From assembly GCA_033064195.1 (NCBI GenBank), contig JARBJD010000156.1, forward strand, positions 1 through 64,000: a DNA stretch of 64,000 nt, read 5' to 3'. The stretch is from Blattamonas nauphoetae. Lineage: Eukaryota; Preaxostyla; Oxymonadida. Of this stretch, positions 49,201-60,860 are shown in pieces; position 1 is the first letter of the stretch, and every line of letters starts with the position of its first letter. The translations under genes and the position numbers were made by a program. The notes beneath the pieces were generated by a model, which saw nothing but the letters and a program-made list of their open reading frames with translations, was not told the DNA's origin and ran no database searches.

Positions 49201-52200
49201 AGGCGCTCGAGAAGTCTCGACCGACAACTGGCTCAGGGGCGGTCGAGACGAGGGAAAGCTTGGCGTCGTCTCGAATGGAATTTGAGAACGAGATTGAACG
49301 CAATTTCCTGAAGCGGAATCGCATCTCGGCACAGAACAAGGACGGGGAGCTGTTCGCGTATTGGGACAAGAAGGAGGAAAGGGAGAGAATCATTCAGCAG
49401 ATGACAGAAGAGGAGAAGCAGGGTGTGATCGGAAAGAAGGGGAAGAAGAAGCTCATGCCCGACGAGTCGTCGAGTGACGAGGAAGTCTTCATCAAACACG
49501 CAACGAACATTGTGCTTGTGGAGACGGTTGAGACAAGAAATGAAGGCATCAGGAAACAAGAACAGATTCTGAGAGAGCAGGAGGAGGAGAGGAAAGCTGA
49601 AGCCGAGCGAAAGGAGAATGAACTCAGAGAGACCGAACTCCGCATTTTGAGGGAGATTGAGGAAGAAGATCGGAGAAAGGAAGAAGAATTGGAGCGAATC
49701 GAGAAGGAGAGAATTGCCGATGAGGAAAAGGCGCAGGAAATGAAGAGGAAACTCAAAGAAGACGAGGATCGAGTGCTTCAAGAGGCAGCAGAGAAAGAGA
49801 AGCGAGAACAGGAAGAAGCAGACGCTCGCAGAAAGATGAATCTCGAAGCACAGAAAAAGAAAAAGGAGGAAGAGAGACGACTCGAGCAGGAACTCCTCTC
49901 TCTCTCGCAACCATCGAAGCCAGCCAAGAAGCCCAAACGAAAGGCGAAAGCCACTGCCCCTTCAGTTGTAGGGAAATCTGACCCTCCTCCTTTCCCATCC
50001 AAACCAACCATCATCACACGTTCGATGGACCGTGGCAACGATCCAGAACTCATCTCTCCACAAACCATCACGTCGTTCGAAGAGGAAGAAGACGACGAAG
50101 ATGATGACAACGAGGAGGAAGAAAGTGAGGAGGAGTCGGAAGATGACGAGAAGGCAGGTTCTCCAATGGAGCCTGCCCAGTTTCCGCCGGAGTTGAACTC
50201 AATCATCTCCGAAGTCCCCGCTCTGATCCGAACAGACTCGGGATTTGTTCAGCCTGTGTCGACTGTCAACAACGAGGCTACACAGTCTGTTGTTCTGCAT
50301 GACACGACAGCCCCACTCGACGCAGTGACACCTCATTTCGCGGTTGATGTGAAATCGTCGATTGAACCTTCTCCTACCTCCTCTCTTCAGAACAGCTACA
50401 CATCCACGCCCCCCTCCTCCCAACCAGCCAGCCGAAAGCACACCCCACAATCATCTCCGCAGCAGACGCCAAAGTCTTCACGGGTCGAGTCGAGGTCGCA
50501 ATCGTCGACGAAGTCGGAAAGGAAATCACGTCCACAATCAGCAAGTTCAACAAATGGAATTGTTCTGCCGAAATCGCCCACACAAACGTCGCTGTCCAGT
50601 GTACAACTCACTCCAACACCAGCAAATGACGCAAGCCTCGCAGACACCCGCCGATCACACGTTTCTCGCTCCTCCCGCACATCCGAGAAGCAGACTCACT
50701 CCTCACCTGTTACCAGAGGTGTGTCAGCACTCTCAATCTCTCCCCCGTCTCGTCTGTCGCGTGAATCGACAGTCAGAATGGGTCGGCACTCGAGCGGGAC
50801 AGAAATTCGGCCTCTCTCCGGCCGATCCATGCACTCTCAATCGCCGATGATCCTCCGACAAGCATCGGAAGGCCCGCCCGCTGAAAGGGAGTACCTCCTC
50901 ACGCACGAAGAGGAGGCCGAGCTCCATCATCTTCACTCCGCCCAGAATCTGCATCTGACAAGCAAGACGAGGCCTTTCTCGCAGCGTTCTTCTCGTCCGA
51001 TTTCACAACGCTCGCCTGCTTCCCGCAGATCGCGTCCAACATCACATCGACCGCAGCCACAATCCCCAACGATCATCCTCTCCGACACTCAGAAATCCAA
51101 CGAGCGCGATCTTCTCTCGGTGACTCTCTCGCAACAGAAGGATGCCGCAGAACTGAAGACTGATACTGCTCATCCAGAAGCAACAGAAGACTCGGAATCA
51201 TTCCACGGACTGCAAGAAGTCACAGATTATGAGACGAATGAGTCAACAGACGAATCGAGCCAGTCTCAACATCACAAGTCAAAAAGCCAACCCCAACCTC
51301 CCGAAAGAGATGCCGACGTCCCTCGCAGACAGGGCAACGGACCTCTCCCGCGAGCAGTCGCATCTAAAACACCAGAATCTGAAAAGCAACGTCAGCTCAG
51401 ACTGCTCAGCACGTACTCCCACATCCTGACCGACACCGGAAGCTCAACCAGCTCGAGCTCGTGGGAGTATTATTATTCGGAGGAGTCGTCGGAGGAGTTC
51501 CGAAGACACGAGATCATCGAGAAGCTCAACCGCGAGAAGGCTGTCCTCCACACAAAGACACTCGAGCTGGATCTGCCAGACACTCCAGCGAAGCCGTCGA
51601 GAAGGGGAAGCTCGGCGAATTCACTCCGGTTCTTCCATCAGCATTTCCGCTCGTCTTCAAGCGATGCACCACCAAAGGGAAGTGTGGAAGCGACTCTTCC
51701 CCCTTCGCAGCAACCCAAGCGCCGTCTCTCGTCAATCACACAAGTGGCTGAGCGGGCTCATCGGCAGTCCAGGGCGCAACGCGACGGAGGGACAAGTCCT
51801 CGCGAGAGAGGCACCACGCCGCCTGAACTCAAAGCCGAATCGCTCTTCAATCGGCTCGAGTATGCGGAGACAGTCCTGACTCCTCTCGTCGATCTCGGGA
51901 TGGAGCTCTTTTTGGAGACATCCGCTCCGAATTCGCCGCCTCAGGCACAACATCAACCACAACCGACACCACACCCTCCGCGACCACTTCCACGCCCGTC
52001 ATCCACCGACAACCAATCACCTCAGCGAAGCTCGACAGCAGCCACAAGCCAACGAAAAGCCAGCACCTCACCGCAATCGCCAGAGAAGCACCGCCCGCAA
52101 AAACGAATGGTTCTCCGCCGTCGAAGGAAGCACCGCTCGGAAAAGGCGTCGAAATCAGAACGCTCAGACACTCAACAGGACGAGTACTTGTTTGCTCTGA

Positions 52201-54203
52201 AAGCCCTCCGAAGCGAGTTGAGGCGAGCGTCGCAGAACTTCGAAGACATCAGCATCCAGGGGAGGGGGTATGTCCGGCCGGAGCAGTTGATGGAGGAGGA
52301 CATCCAGAGCTTTGCGTCGCAAGGAACGAAAGTGTCTGCGGTGTTCACTCCTGTCTACAGAGACACTCTGTCGCACAACCCTCCACACGGAAGAGCATTC
52401 GATGGAGGCAGGAACAGATCGGAGGATGATGCTGCTGGGCTGGAGCGTCAGATGAATCCATCGCGCGATCGTCTTCCACAAAATCAGAAGAAGCGATCTG
52501 AGCAGGAGTTGCTTCGTCCAGCGCCTGTCTTCATCCTCGACTCGCTCCTGAAGCCTGTCCTGCCACAACCCATCACGGTGCATGACAGAGAACAAGCGCG
52601 GATGGAGGAAGACGAGCGGAATCGGATCAGATTGGCAAACGAGTCGATCGGCGCCAATCTGAAGCTTCCCTCGACACCCGACGACAACCCCTTCGTCAAA
52701 ACGTCGCGAGAGGAATACGACGACACCAAACCCATCTCGTCCCATCAAATGATCCCTCCGTCTTACTTCGCCAGCCAGCAGCGAAGGACCTCGCCCCCAA
52801 AACAGCCCAAAGTGATTGTGGACGAGGAGCAGGAACAATACTACCCCGACCGACTCATCCTGAGCGAAGGGTATCAGAACTCAGTCAGACCGTATCGGCC
52901 CCTCCCCAACCGCTTCAGAGCCCCTCCCGACGTCTCCGCCATCTCCATCGGGAAGACAGGCTCTCCGCGGAAGGGATCGGGAATGCAGTCACCGCAGTAC
53001 ATTCCGAAGACAGATCGCGCGAGGAGTCTGAGTGATCGGTCGGGTGGGCAGTCGATCCCGTCCTCGTCTGATCCAAAAGTGCCGCTGGACAGTTCGTACA
53101 ATGCTCAGACAGCGAAGGTGTATCAGAGGGATCCTCTGCCAGCCACAATCTCAACCAAAAGGTTGTGGAACGAGAGGCATCAGGGACAGGGCGACTCGCC
53201 TCAAGCTGAATATCTTGTTTCTCGAACGTGGAGTGAGGCTGAGAGCCCTCACAGCAACGGCCATCCAAGTGCAGCTCATTCAACACGAAACATCTCGGAA
53301 ATCAACAATCCGCCGCTCTACGTCAACACATTCCTGCTTCTCGACTCGTCGAAGGATCCGACAGCACAAACTCCAACAGCCACTCCCACAACAACACCAA
53401 CTCCGATTCCGTTTCAGGGCAACGTGCAAAGTGTGTCTTTCCAGGAACCATTCATCATCGGACAGCAGCAACAACAGCAACAGCAACGCAGTGCTGGCAG
53501 CTCCGATCAGCCTTTCGACATCGACACGCCTCCCTCCCAACCCTCCCAGCCTCGCCAACCAGACGAGTGGGTTGTCCCAACACTCCCACAACTCCCGCCT
53601 TCGGAACGACCACCCAGTCCTCGACCAGTCTTCAGAGTGGAGATGGTTCCTGAAGCTGTCCACCCGCTCGACAAGGAATGGCGGCAAGTCCAGGAACTTC
53701 GCACCCGACGCCGAAATCAACAATTCCGAAGAACACCAAACTCAGCCTCGCATCGCTCAAAGAAGCCCCTCTCAGGGTTCTTCTTCCAGCCTCCTGTCGA
53801 TGGCTCGACTGAACCAGGCGCGTCTCCATCGACCATCCCCTCCCTCCAAATATCCTCGTTCCCCTCTGCTCAGACAGACTTCAGGCCGTCTGTTCGAGCA
53901 TCTTCATTGAACACTCCGCTGTACACTCCCATCCTCCCGTCCGACAGCAAAGAGAAGTCTCGGTCAGCCAAAAGCCGTCACTCTGTGTCTCCGCCTTCTT
54001 TAGTTCACTCGACCCGACGAGAGAGAACAAACCGTCTTCGCCAGTCGGAGAATCCGACACTCCCTCGCAGTTCAAGCACTGGCAGACGCTCTCGAGACCA
54101 GATCTCCTCGCAAGATCGCAAGAGGGAGATCTACAAGAACTCGACTCTCTTCAGGATTGAACACTTTGATTATCAGCAACTGAAAAACACTTACAACTCT
54201 TGA
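43231..54203 (+). CDS. Giant WD40-repeat / coiled-coil protein (3641 aa)
   Basis: Exon 1 is 43231-43279 (MFSNAYLFNYIDSVSQ); a 47-nt intron joins in frame to 43327-54203. The first ~1450 residues contain WD40 blades, for example VIATGGLDGMIKAWNGNG, KLFSCSKDGVVKCWN, ISVSESGNLKLWN and IFATCGDDGAVKIWSAQG. Residues about 2030-2215 form a strongly charged Glu/Lys/Arg coiled coil (REQEEERKAEAERKENELRE). It is followed by an acidic block (EEEEDDEDDDNEEEE) and a very long Ser/Pro/Arg/Gln-rich, probably disordered tail with an eight-Gln run near 53463. This architecture recalls the large ciliary WDR87/WDR97 class, and the flagellar neighbourhood agrees, but no diagnostic motif is certain. The second exon is 10.9 kb without a break. 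Confidence 0.8.
53463..53486 (+). repeat. Short CAG/CAA polyglutamine tract
   Basis: Eight consecutive Gln codons mixing CAG and CAA in the disordered tail of the WD40 protein. The mixed codons make it less likely to slip than a pure CAG run. Confidence 0.9.
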
Positions 54204-54261
54204 TTTTCTGTCCTCTTTGTTTGTCACTTCACCTATTCTTCTTTTGAGTGAGAATGTTGGA

Positions 54262-55690
54262 CTACACACGCGGAATCACAGTGAGGTGGCCTCGAACAAC
54301 AACGTTGTCGAGGATAGACCCATCGGGAATGAAGAGAACAGAAGCATCGTCAGCACACACCACAACGTTCCCTCGGAACGACACGTTTTTCCCAATCCTC
54401 ACGTTGCCGACTATGTTGACACTCTCAGCCTCGAGAAGATCAGGCACGACGGGACACGCGTCCTGCATGGTTTGGATGGTGGCGCACACCCCGCCCATAA
54501 AGAGAGTGGGGAGCTGCGTGATGGACCGCTGTGGGTTGACCACAAGTTCTCCGTCGATGAACTGGTAGACGTTGCTGCGGATGAGGAAGAGGTCGCTGCA
54601 CGACTTGGTTGGGATGAAGCGAGAGCGGGGGACGGAGATCAGACGCAGTTCGTCGGCCAATCCCACAATCGCTCCGCAAGCGGTCTCGAGTTGCAGCACT
54701 TTCCTTCCGTCGACAGTTTTGGGATTTTGGATCACGTCGAGTGAGACGGTGTTCTGCTGAAGACGGCTCTCAAGAAAGGCGAGGTTGATCCAAAGATTGT
54801 TGGTGCTGCAAAGGGGGAAGGTGCGGACTGTCTTGAACTCGTTCTGGTGCTCCGTCGGAACCATCGCTGTGTCGACAAGTCTGAATCGGGATTTATTGTC
54901 ATCTGTGTACTTCACGACTGTTCCTCCCTTTGCATCTGCCGGAGTTTTAGGGGTGAGTTCAAGGAGAACTTCTCCTTTGGTTTTGATGAGATGGGCGAGG
55001 ACACGAATGTCGATCGTGGCTCCAAGATTGTCGATGTTGGATATAAATACATATTCAATGCCTTTTGAACGTAAGAGGGAGAGTGTTCCGGTTTCGTTAA
55101 GACTATCATACAGATCTCCGTGTCCTGGTGGATAGAAGCATGATGGAGGATCGTTGTTGGATTTCGCTATCGGAAGGAGGGTTTGAGCATCCAGACGAGG
55201 AAACATGTGTTGATTGAAGCAAATTACGTCAATATCAGGGTTCTTACTGACGATTTCTTTTGTTTGTGCTTCAGTATTGAAGCTGTTCATGAAAATGAGA
55301 GGAATCGAACAGTTATGTGCTTTATTGAAAAGTCGAATCTGTTCAAAAAGAATGTCAAGATAAGACTTTCCATCCTTCACCTCGATAATGGATTTTGGTC
55401 CTTGTAATCCCATTGAAGTGCCCAAACCACCATTGAGCTTGAGCTGACGAAGTAAGAAGATAATGCGGACAGACTACTGCAAATTTCTTTGAAAAAGACT
55501 CGATTTCATCAGCTGTAACATCTGAAAGAGATGAATACTCTGGAACCTCCGATTTTGGGATCGCCTTGATTTTACTCCATTCAAGTTTCGTTGACTCCTT
55601 TCTTTGGAGTAAATCAACAACACGATTGACAACCAGTGGAGAACAAAATTGTGATAGTGCACTCTTCACGTCTGATAGTTGGCTATCCAT
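54262..55690 (-). CDS. UGP: UTP-glucose-1-phosphate uridylyltransferase
   Basis: Makes UDP-glucose from UTP and glucose-1-phosphate in the cytosol. Exon 1 is 55690-55475 (MDSQLSDVKSALSQF). A 31-nt intron (55444-55474, GTCTGT...TCAG) splices to LKLNGGLGTSMGLQGPKSII, the nucleotide-binding signature of the family. Further matches are IPLIFMNSFNT, CFYPPGHGDLYDSL, YVFISNIDNLGATID, a LVDTAMVP block and LETACGAIVGL. The C-terminus forms a left-handed beta-helix pattern (VNIVGNVRIGKNVSFRGNVV). Total 465 aa, normal for eukaryotic UGPase. The stop codon is 58 bp from the convergent WD40 gene. Confidence 0.95.
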
Positions 55691-55977
55691 TGAGTTGTGT
55701 GAGAAAAAATAGTGTGATGGTTGGATCGTTGCTCCAATGAAATGGGGTGATGAAACCAAAACACAGGACAACAAAAAAATGAGGCAAAGAGGATACAGAT
55801 ACAAAGGTTGAAAAGCTGGAGAGGAAATGGGCTTTCCTTTCACAACCTGTCCAAAAAGAATCACTTAAAGAAGGATGATTCGTAAACAAATCAATCTTGA
55901 CAATCACGGAAAGAAGAGGTACTAATTCATCTGTTGAACCAGTGTCATACGCGATAAACGAAGAATATGTGCTGTCC

Positions 55978-58900
55978 TCACTTCCTTTTGAGGGGCGGAG
56001 TCACAACTGCCTTCTGCGACTGCTTGGCTGGTGTCTTTGGCTTTGGCGGAGGTGTCTGTGCTGTCCCCGACGTCTCCATCAGCACTTTCCTGTTCGGAGC
56101 AAACATGTTGAGGGACTTGTTGAGGATGGAGGAGAGTGTCGACTTCTTCTCTGCACGCGACAGGCTCTCTTCGTAGATCTTGATTGCTCCTTTCTTTGTC
56201 AGAACAACACGAGTCTGTTTGAGGTCTTGGCAGATCCGGCAGAGGATGGTCACAGCGCGGAGAGTGACGATGGGCGGCTGTTGGGGATCTGCAACGAGGG
56301 CGAGGAAGGTGTCGAGGCCGGGTCCATCTGCGATGTCCTGCTGGTGACCTCGCTCGACCATCAAAATGCAGAAGAGGTCGAGGATGGCACGGAAGAGCTC
56401 GGAATTCTGAGGAAAGGCAGTCATCGCATTCAGAAGATCAGTGGTGAGGTCGGAAACACACTTCTTGCTGGTGTTGGGAGCTGGAAAGATGAGAAAGAAG
56501 AAGAGAAAGGAGATACCGAAGCTGCACAGATTCACAAGGCATCGCACAGCCTTCTCTGCAAGCGAATCGTCTTTGACTGTGACGCCCATTTCGAGCACCT
56601 TCTTCACAAACTTGCCTGCTCCAGCCTTTCCAAGGCGCTCGCGGTGTTTGTCGGTTGAGGCGAGGTTGGAGAGGAAGCAGCAGCCGTTCACGACAACAGC
56701 GAAGGGCTGTGGGTTCTTTGGCTGTGGAGGGAGTGGGAGAGAGGGGGTGTGTTGTTTCAACGGAACGAGAAAGCGGGCAGCGCCTCTTTCGAGGATGGGG
56801 GAGTGTGTCTGGTCGTGGAGGGCCAGACAAGACAGGCATCCGAAGAGACACTGCATGAGACGGAAGTCGGAGACGAAAGGGGGGACGTCGAGGACGGAGA
56901 GGAGTGTTGGGATGCAGTTGGAGTCGGCAAACGTGTCGTACGATGTCTGTGTTCCGCTGACATTCCACAGCATCGACAGGAAGTAGAGGACGGAGTCAGG
57001 CCGCTTCTCGGAGACGTCGAGTTGAGCTGTTTTGCACGCAACAGCGACTGTGCCGGCTGCGATGAACTGCGGGTGTGTGGCAGGATCCACAGACAGAACG
57101 CTAAGCACCCCGAAGCAGAGTTTGAGGATGCTCGGATCTGTCTCCATGCCCAGAATCTCGGTGAGCAGTTGGATGGTGCCGAGTGTGGCGAGTGTGTGGA
57201 GACTGTCTGTGTTGGCTGTCGTGTTCCACAGCAGCGAGCAGAGGACGTTTTCGAGTCTGACCAAAAACGACAGCTGTGAGCTGAGCTGGTCCTTGGAGTG
57301 TGGTGTCTGAAGCTGTTGTCGGGGTGTTGATATTGTCGATGAGACGATCTCCTCCGATGCAGGTGTGCTGAGTTCCGCCTTGCGCAGCCGACACGTCGCG
57401 GTGAGAGCAGCCACAACAGTCTTCAGCACATCTTCTGAATTGACCGAGTGCTGAAGGGCGCTTTTGAGGGACGCCTGGAGAAGAATGGCAGCAGCTGGGA
57501 GGGCTTTGGGGTCGGTCGGTGTGTCTGCACAACTTTGGAGGATGTGGTGTGCGATCGGGACTGTCCTGTGCGGAGAGAGCGTGCCTCCGCTCGGATCGAA
57601 TTCGAGCTGGCATTCAATCACTTGCAGAGCGTGGAGTGTCAGTGTCTGGCATTTCGGGTCGGTCCATTTCGCTTGGAGGATTTTGGTGGTCAGCTCAAGC
57701 CCTTTCAGCGTGGCTGCCTCTTTCGCTGCTTCGGACGACGCGTGGACGAGAGTGTCGATCACAGAAAGACAGGCGAGACCCAGCTCGTCGTTCTTCTTGT
57801 CGAACATCGACGAGAGAAGATTGATGAGAGGCGGCACACCCTCAAACACGATGAACGCCGTGATGTTCGTCGGGATGCGGATGATGTTCGCAGCGAGCCC
57901 CAAAAAGTTCATCGTTCTGTCCGACGAGTGTTCGATCGACCGCGTCAGCTCCTGCACGACCAGGTCGATCCCGCCGTTCGTTGTGAAGGTGTCGAGGAGA
58001 CGAGGGCTGGCTGTGAGGTTGATCAGCGCGTCCCACGCTCTCCTTCGGGTGTTCTCAAGTGGTTTGGTGTCTTGCTGTGTGGAAGGAGCGAAGAATGCCT
58101 GGTTGATGGTTGTGCGAAGAGCGGCGGATGGAGCTGCTGACGAGCGACGCAAAGAGGCGAGCGATTGCGAAGGGGAGAGTGTTATGAAGTCGCTCTGGTC
58201 TGATGTGAGTCCGAACCGAGTTGAGGCGGATATGATGGCGAATCGAGAGATGTCGATCATCGCGATTGTCGCTTCTTTGGCGCAGGGGAGGGCGCAGATC
58301 GCTGGATGGAGAGAGAAGTTGCAGATGGCTGTCGCACACAACGAGAGGACGTCGGGGTCTGTGGCTGACTGAGCAACTGTGATCAGAAGCGGAAGGGTCT
58401 TCTCAGCCAACGCGACGAGTGGTGTGGCTGCGACTGGTTCTGTTGTCTTCAGCGCGACAGGAGTGTCCGTCACAGCTGCCACTTCCTCTTCGTCGCCGGA
58501 GAGATCGTCCCAGCTGTCCGTCTCGTCATCTTTCTTGGCATCGCCAGGGGGGGAGTGGGGGAGGCTTGGGGCGGGGACGAGGCTGGACTCGATGGGTGTT
58601 GTGAGGGCGATTGTGGAGATGACGAGGCAGCATCGGCCAGCGAGAGATGGATGGTCGTTCTCGACAGCGGAGGAGAGGATGTCAGCGAACTGTGAGGAGT
58701 GTTGGAGAAGCTGCTGGTTGGTGTTTGTCGTCCCAACAAGATGAGCGATGATTCCCACCACATTCTCCAAAAGAGGGACTGGCTGTGGTTGTTGCTTCTT
58801 CGGAGTGGAGGGAGAGACGCCATCAGAAGGGAGAGAATGGTCAGATGGTGTCGGAGAGATGAAAGAGAAGAGTGTTGGGATGGCGTTGGCTTTGGCAAAG

Positions 58901-60603
58901 TCAGAGTGTGACAGCGCTGAGAGAATGAAGAAAGGGCAGGCACACGTTCCTCTCCAACGATGAGGAGAATGGTGGTGATGTTCAGAGGAACATCGGAGCT
59001 GCTTGTGTGGACAGACAGGTATTCAAAGAGGCGGGTGACAATCCCTTCCGAGACAAGCTCGCGACGACATTCGGCTGAGAGATAAGAGGACGATGGGGAC
59101 ATACGATCCTTTGACAGACTCGCTAAAAGACCAGTGCCCACACGGGCAAACGGAAGAAAATTGGCAAAATGGCGGGAAAAGGTATCGAAGAGTGTTTTGA
59201 TGGATCTTTTGTCCTGCAAACTGACTCGGCAATTATCTAAGAAAAAATGGAATAAAATAGAAATACCATCATTTGACAGAAGAAAAATAATCCCAAAGAT
59301 GATTTGACAGATAGAGTGATTGGATTGATGTGTTTCTAAGACGTTGACGAGGAGCGGGATGATGTCCAAGTGAATAAGACGAGTTGGACACTTATCTGAG
59401 GAAAAAACTGTTAATAGCGAGATAGGCACATACCGACAGCAAGAATAAGAGTCGTCAATGCTGTGAGAGTCGTTGAGGCGTCATCAGCAAAATAGTGTCT
59501 CACCACTTCGACGAGGACTTCTATTCCATTAGAACTTATGACAGGAGCTATAAATTCATCCACTAACATCATTTGTCGGAGAGATAAACAACACTGTTGG
59601 ACTATCTTCGGGGAAAGCAACATGTAGAAGTTGGTTGTGTTCACAAGGACTTGAATACCTCCTACTCTGTCGATATGAAGGCGACCTTTATCTAAAAAGA
59701 TGAATTAGATGCAATTTATTGAGAGAAAGATAGAGAAACAGGTTTCAGCAAAGATTGAGAGGAGTGACACGATTGATGTGATTGCATCTGATTCTTTCCC
59801 AAAATAGAAATCGAAAGTTGTCAGTAAGGACTCAATCATTGTATGTTCTATCAGTTCATTCCGCACAGGATCTGAAAAGAATGGCGTTGAATTAATGGCA
59901 AGCCTGTGCGTGCGAGTTGTTTGATGAGAAGATAAACTTGCTCAAGAATAGATACGTCTGTTTCAACAAAATGAGTCATCAATTTTTTCAGAATGTCAAT
60001 TCCTCCTTGCTTTAGAAAGCGAATTTTAGCTTTATCTAGAGAGATAACAGAAGATTATTTTGGTGATGGCTGGAAAACCTGTCTGGAGCAAAGATGACAA
60101 TGCTCTTAACGCCAATCTAATAGAATGACTGTCTTTTTTCATATTTTTGTCGATGAGGTTGATGATCACTGGAAAAGCATCGTTCTTGATCATTTGTTTC
60201 GTTCGCTCATCTGAAGAAAGTAGAGAGAAATAAAACGTGAAAATTATCATATGAAGGAGAAAATTGGATAATGAGCATGGTGTGTGACGTGGTGTAGATA
60301 GAAAAAGTGTGACAAACCGGATTGTGTGAGAGACACGATTCCTCTGAGGGCTTCGCCAGCAAGAAGAGGATTTGCTGTCATAAATCGCTTAATATAAGCT
60401 ACAACGAGTGATGCAGTTTGTGGGTTCGAATCTGGACAGGCTATTATCTCTTTTAGAGCAGTGGAGTTCATGGAGGCATAAAACGATGATGGCGACGTGA
60501 GTGTTGACTTAGTTTGGGGCTTATCTAGATAAAGGCAAAGTTGAAGAGAATTAGATGAATTAAACTGGAAACCATGAATGATTTCTTTGTATTTAACGCT
60601 CAT
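55978..60603 (-). CDS. Large armadillo-repeat protein (multi-exon)
   Basis: The start is taken at 60603 (MSVKYKEIIH), spliced across a short GTTTCC...CTAG intron to DKPQTKSTLTSPSS. Exons in 58770-60603 encode ARM-like helices (TASLVVAYIKRFMTANPLL, MIKNDAFPVIINLIDKNM, SIRLALRALSSLLQT, VVRHYFADDASTTLTALTTL), with introns roughly every 100-200 nt. The 3' exon (55978 to about 58770) is long, with VVGIIAHLVGTTNTNQQLLQ, a short acidic insert, GLELTTKILQ and LHTLATLGTIQLLTEILG. A hidden 36-nt in-frame intron lies at 56481-56516, where splicing restores LCSF-APNTSKK. The C-terminus is Lys/Pro-rich. This is a scaffold of the ARM class; the partner is not evident. Several ciliary ARM proteins exist, but I cannot assign one. 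Exon borders between 58800 and 60050 are approximate. Confidence 0.65.
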
Positions 60604-60860
60604 CACGAAAAAGTGATGATCCGCCCCTGACAATTGTTTTCAGAACAGTCAACACTGTATTTCCGGTTGTAATGTGCAGTCAATCCCTTTCTCATCCTTT
60701 AAAGCAAATATTTCTAACAATTCCGTGAATAATCTCCGATTTTGCTGAGTTCTGGATATGCGAACTCTTCGATGCCAGAATATGCACATAGTTCGTTCAG
60801 GCAAGACTTTAGACAAAGATTGGTCAGAATGATGAATCTCTTCACCCCTCCTGAAGTAGT

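Noticed and set aside
54217-54744. Plus-strand open frame overlapping the UGP gene
   Set aside because: Antisense to the C-terminal coding exon of UGP, with no independent support.
60417-60440. GGGTTCGAATC, which looks like a tRNA T-loop/B box
   Set aside because: It is in the coding exon of the ARM gene (codes for DSNPQ on the other strand), and no acceptor or anticodon stem surrounds it.
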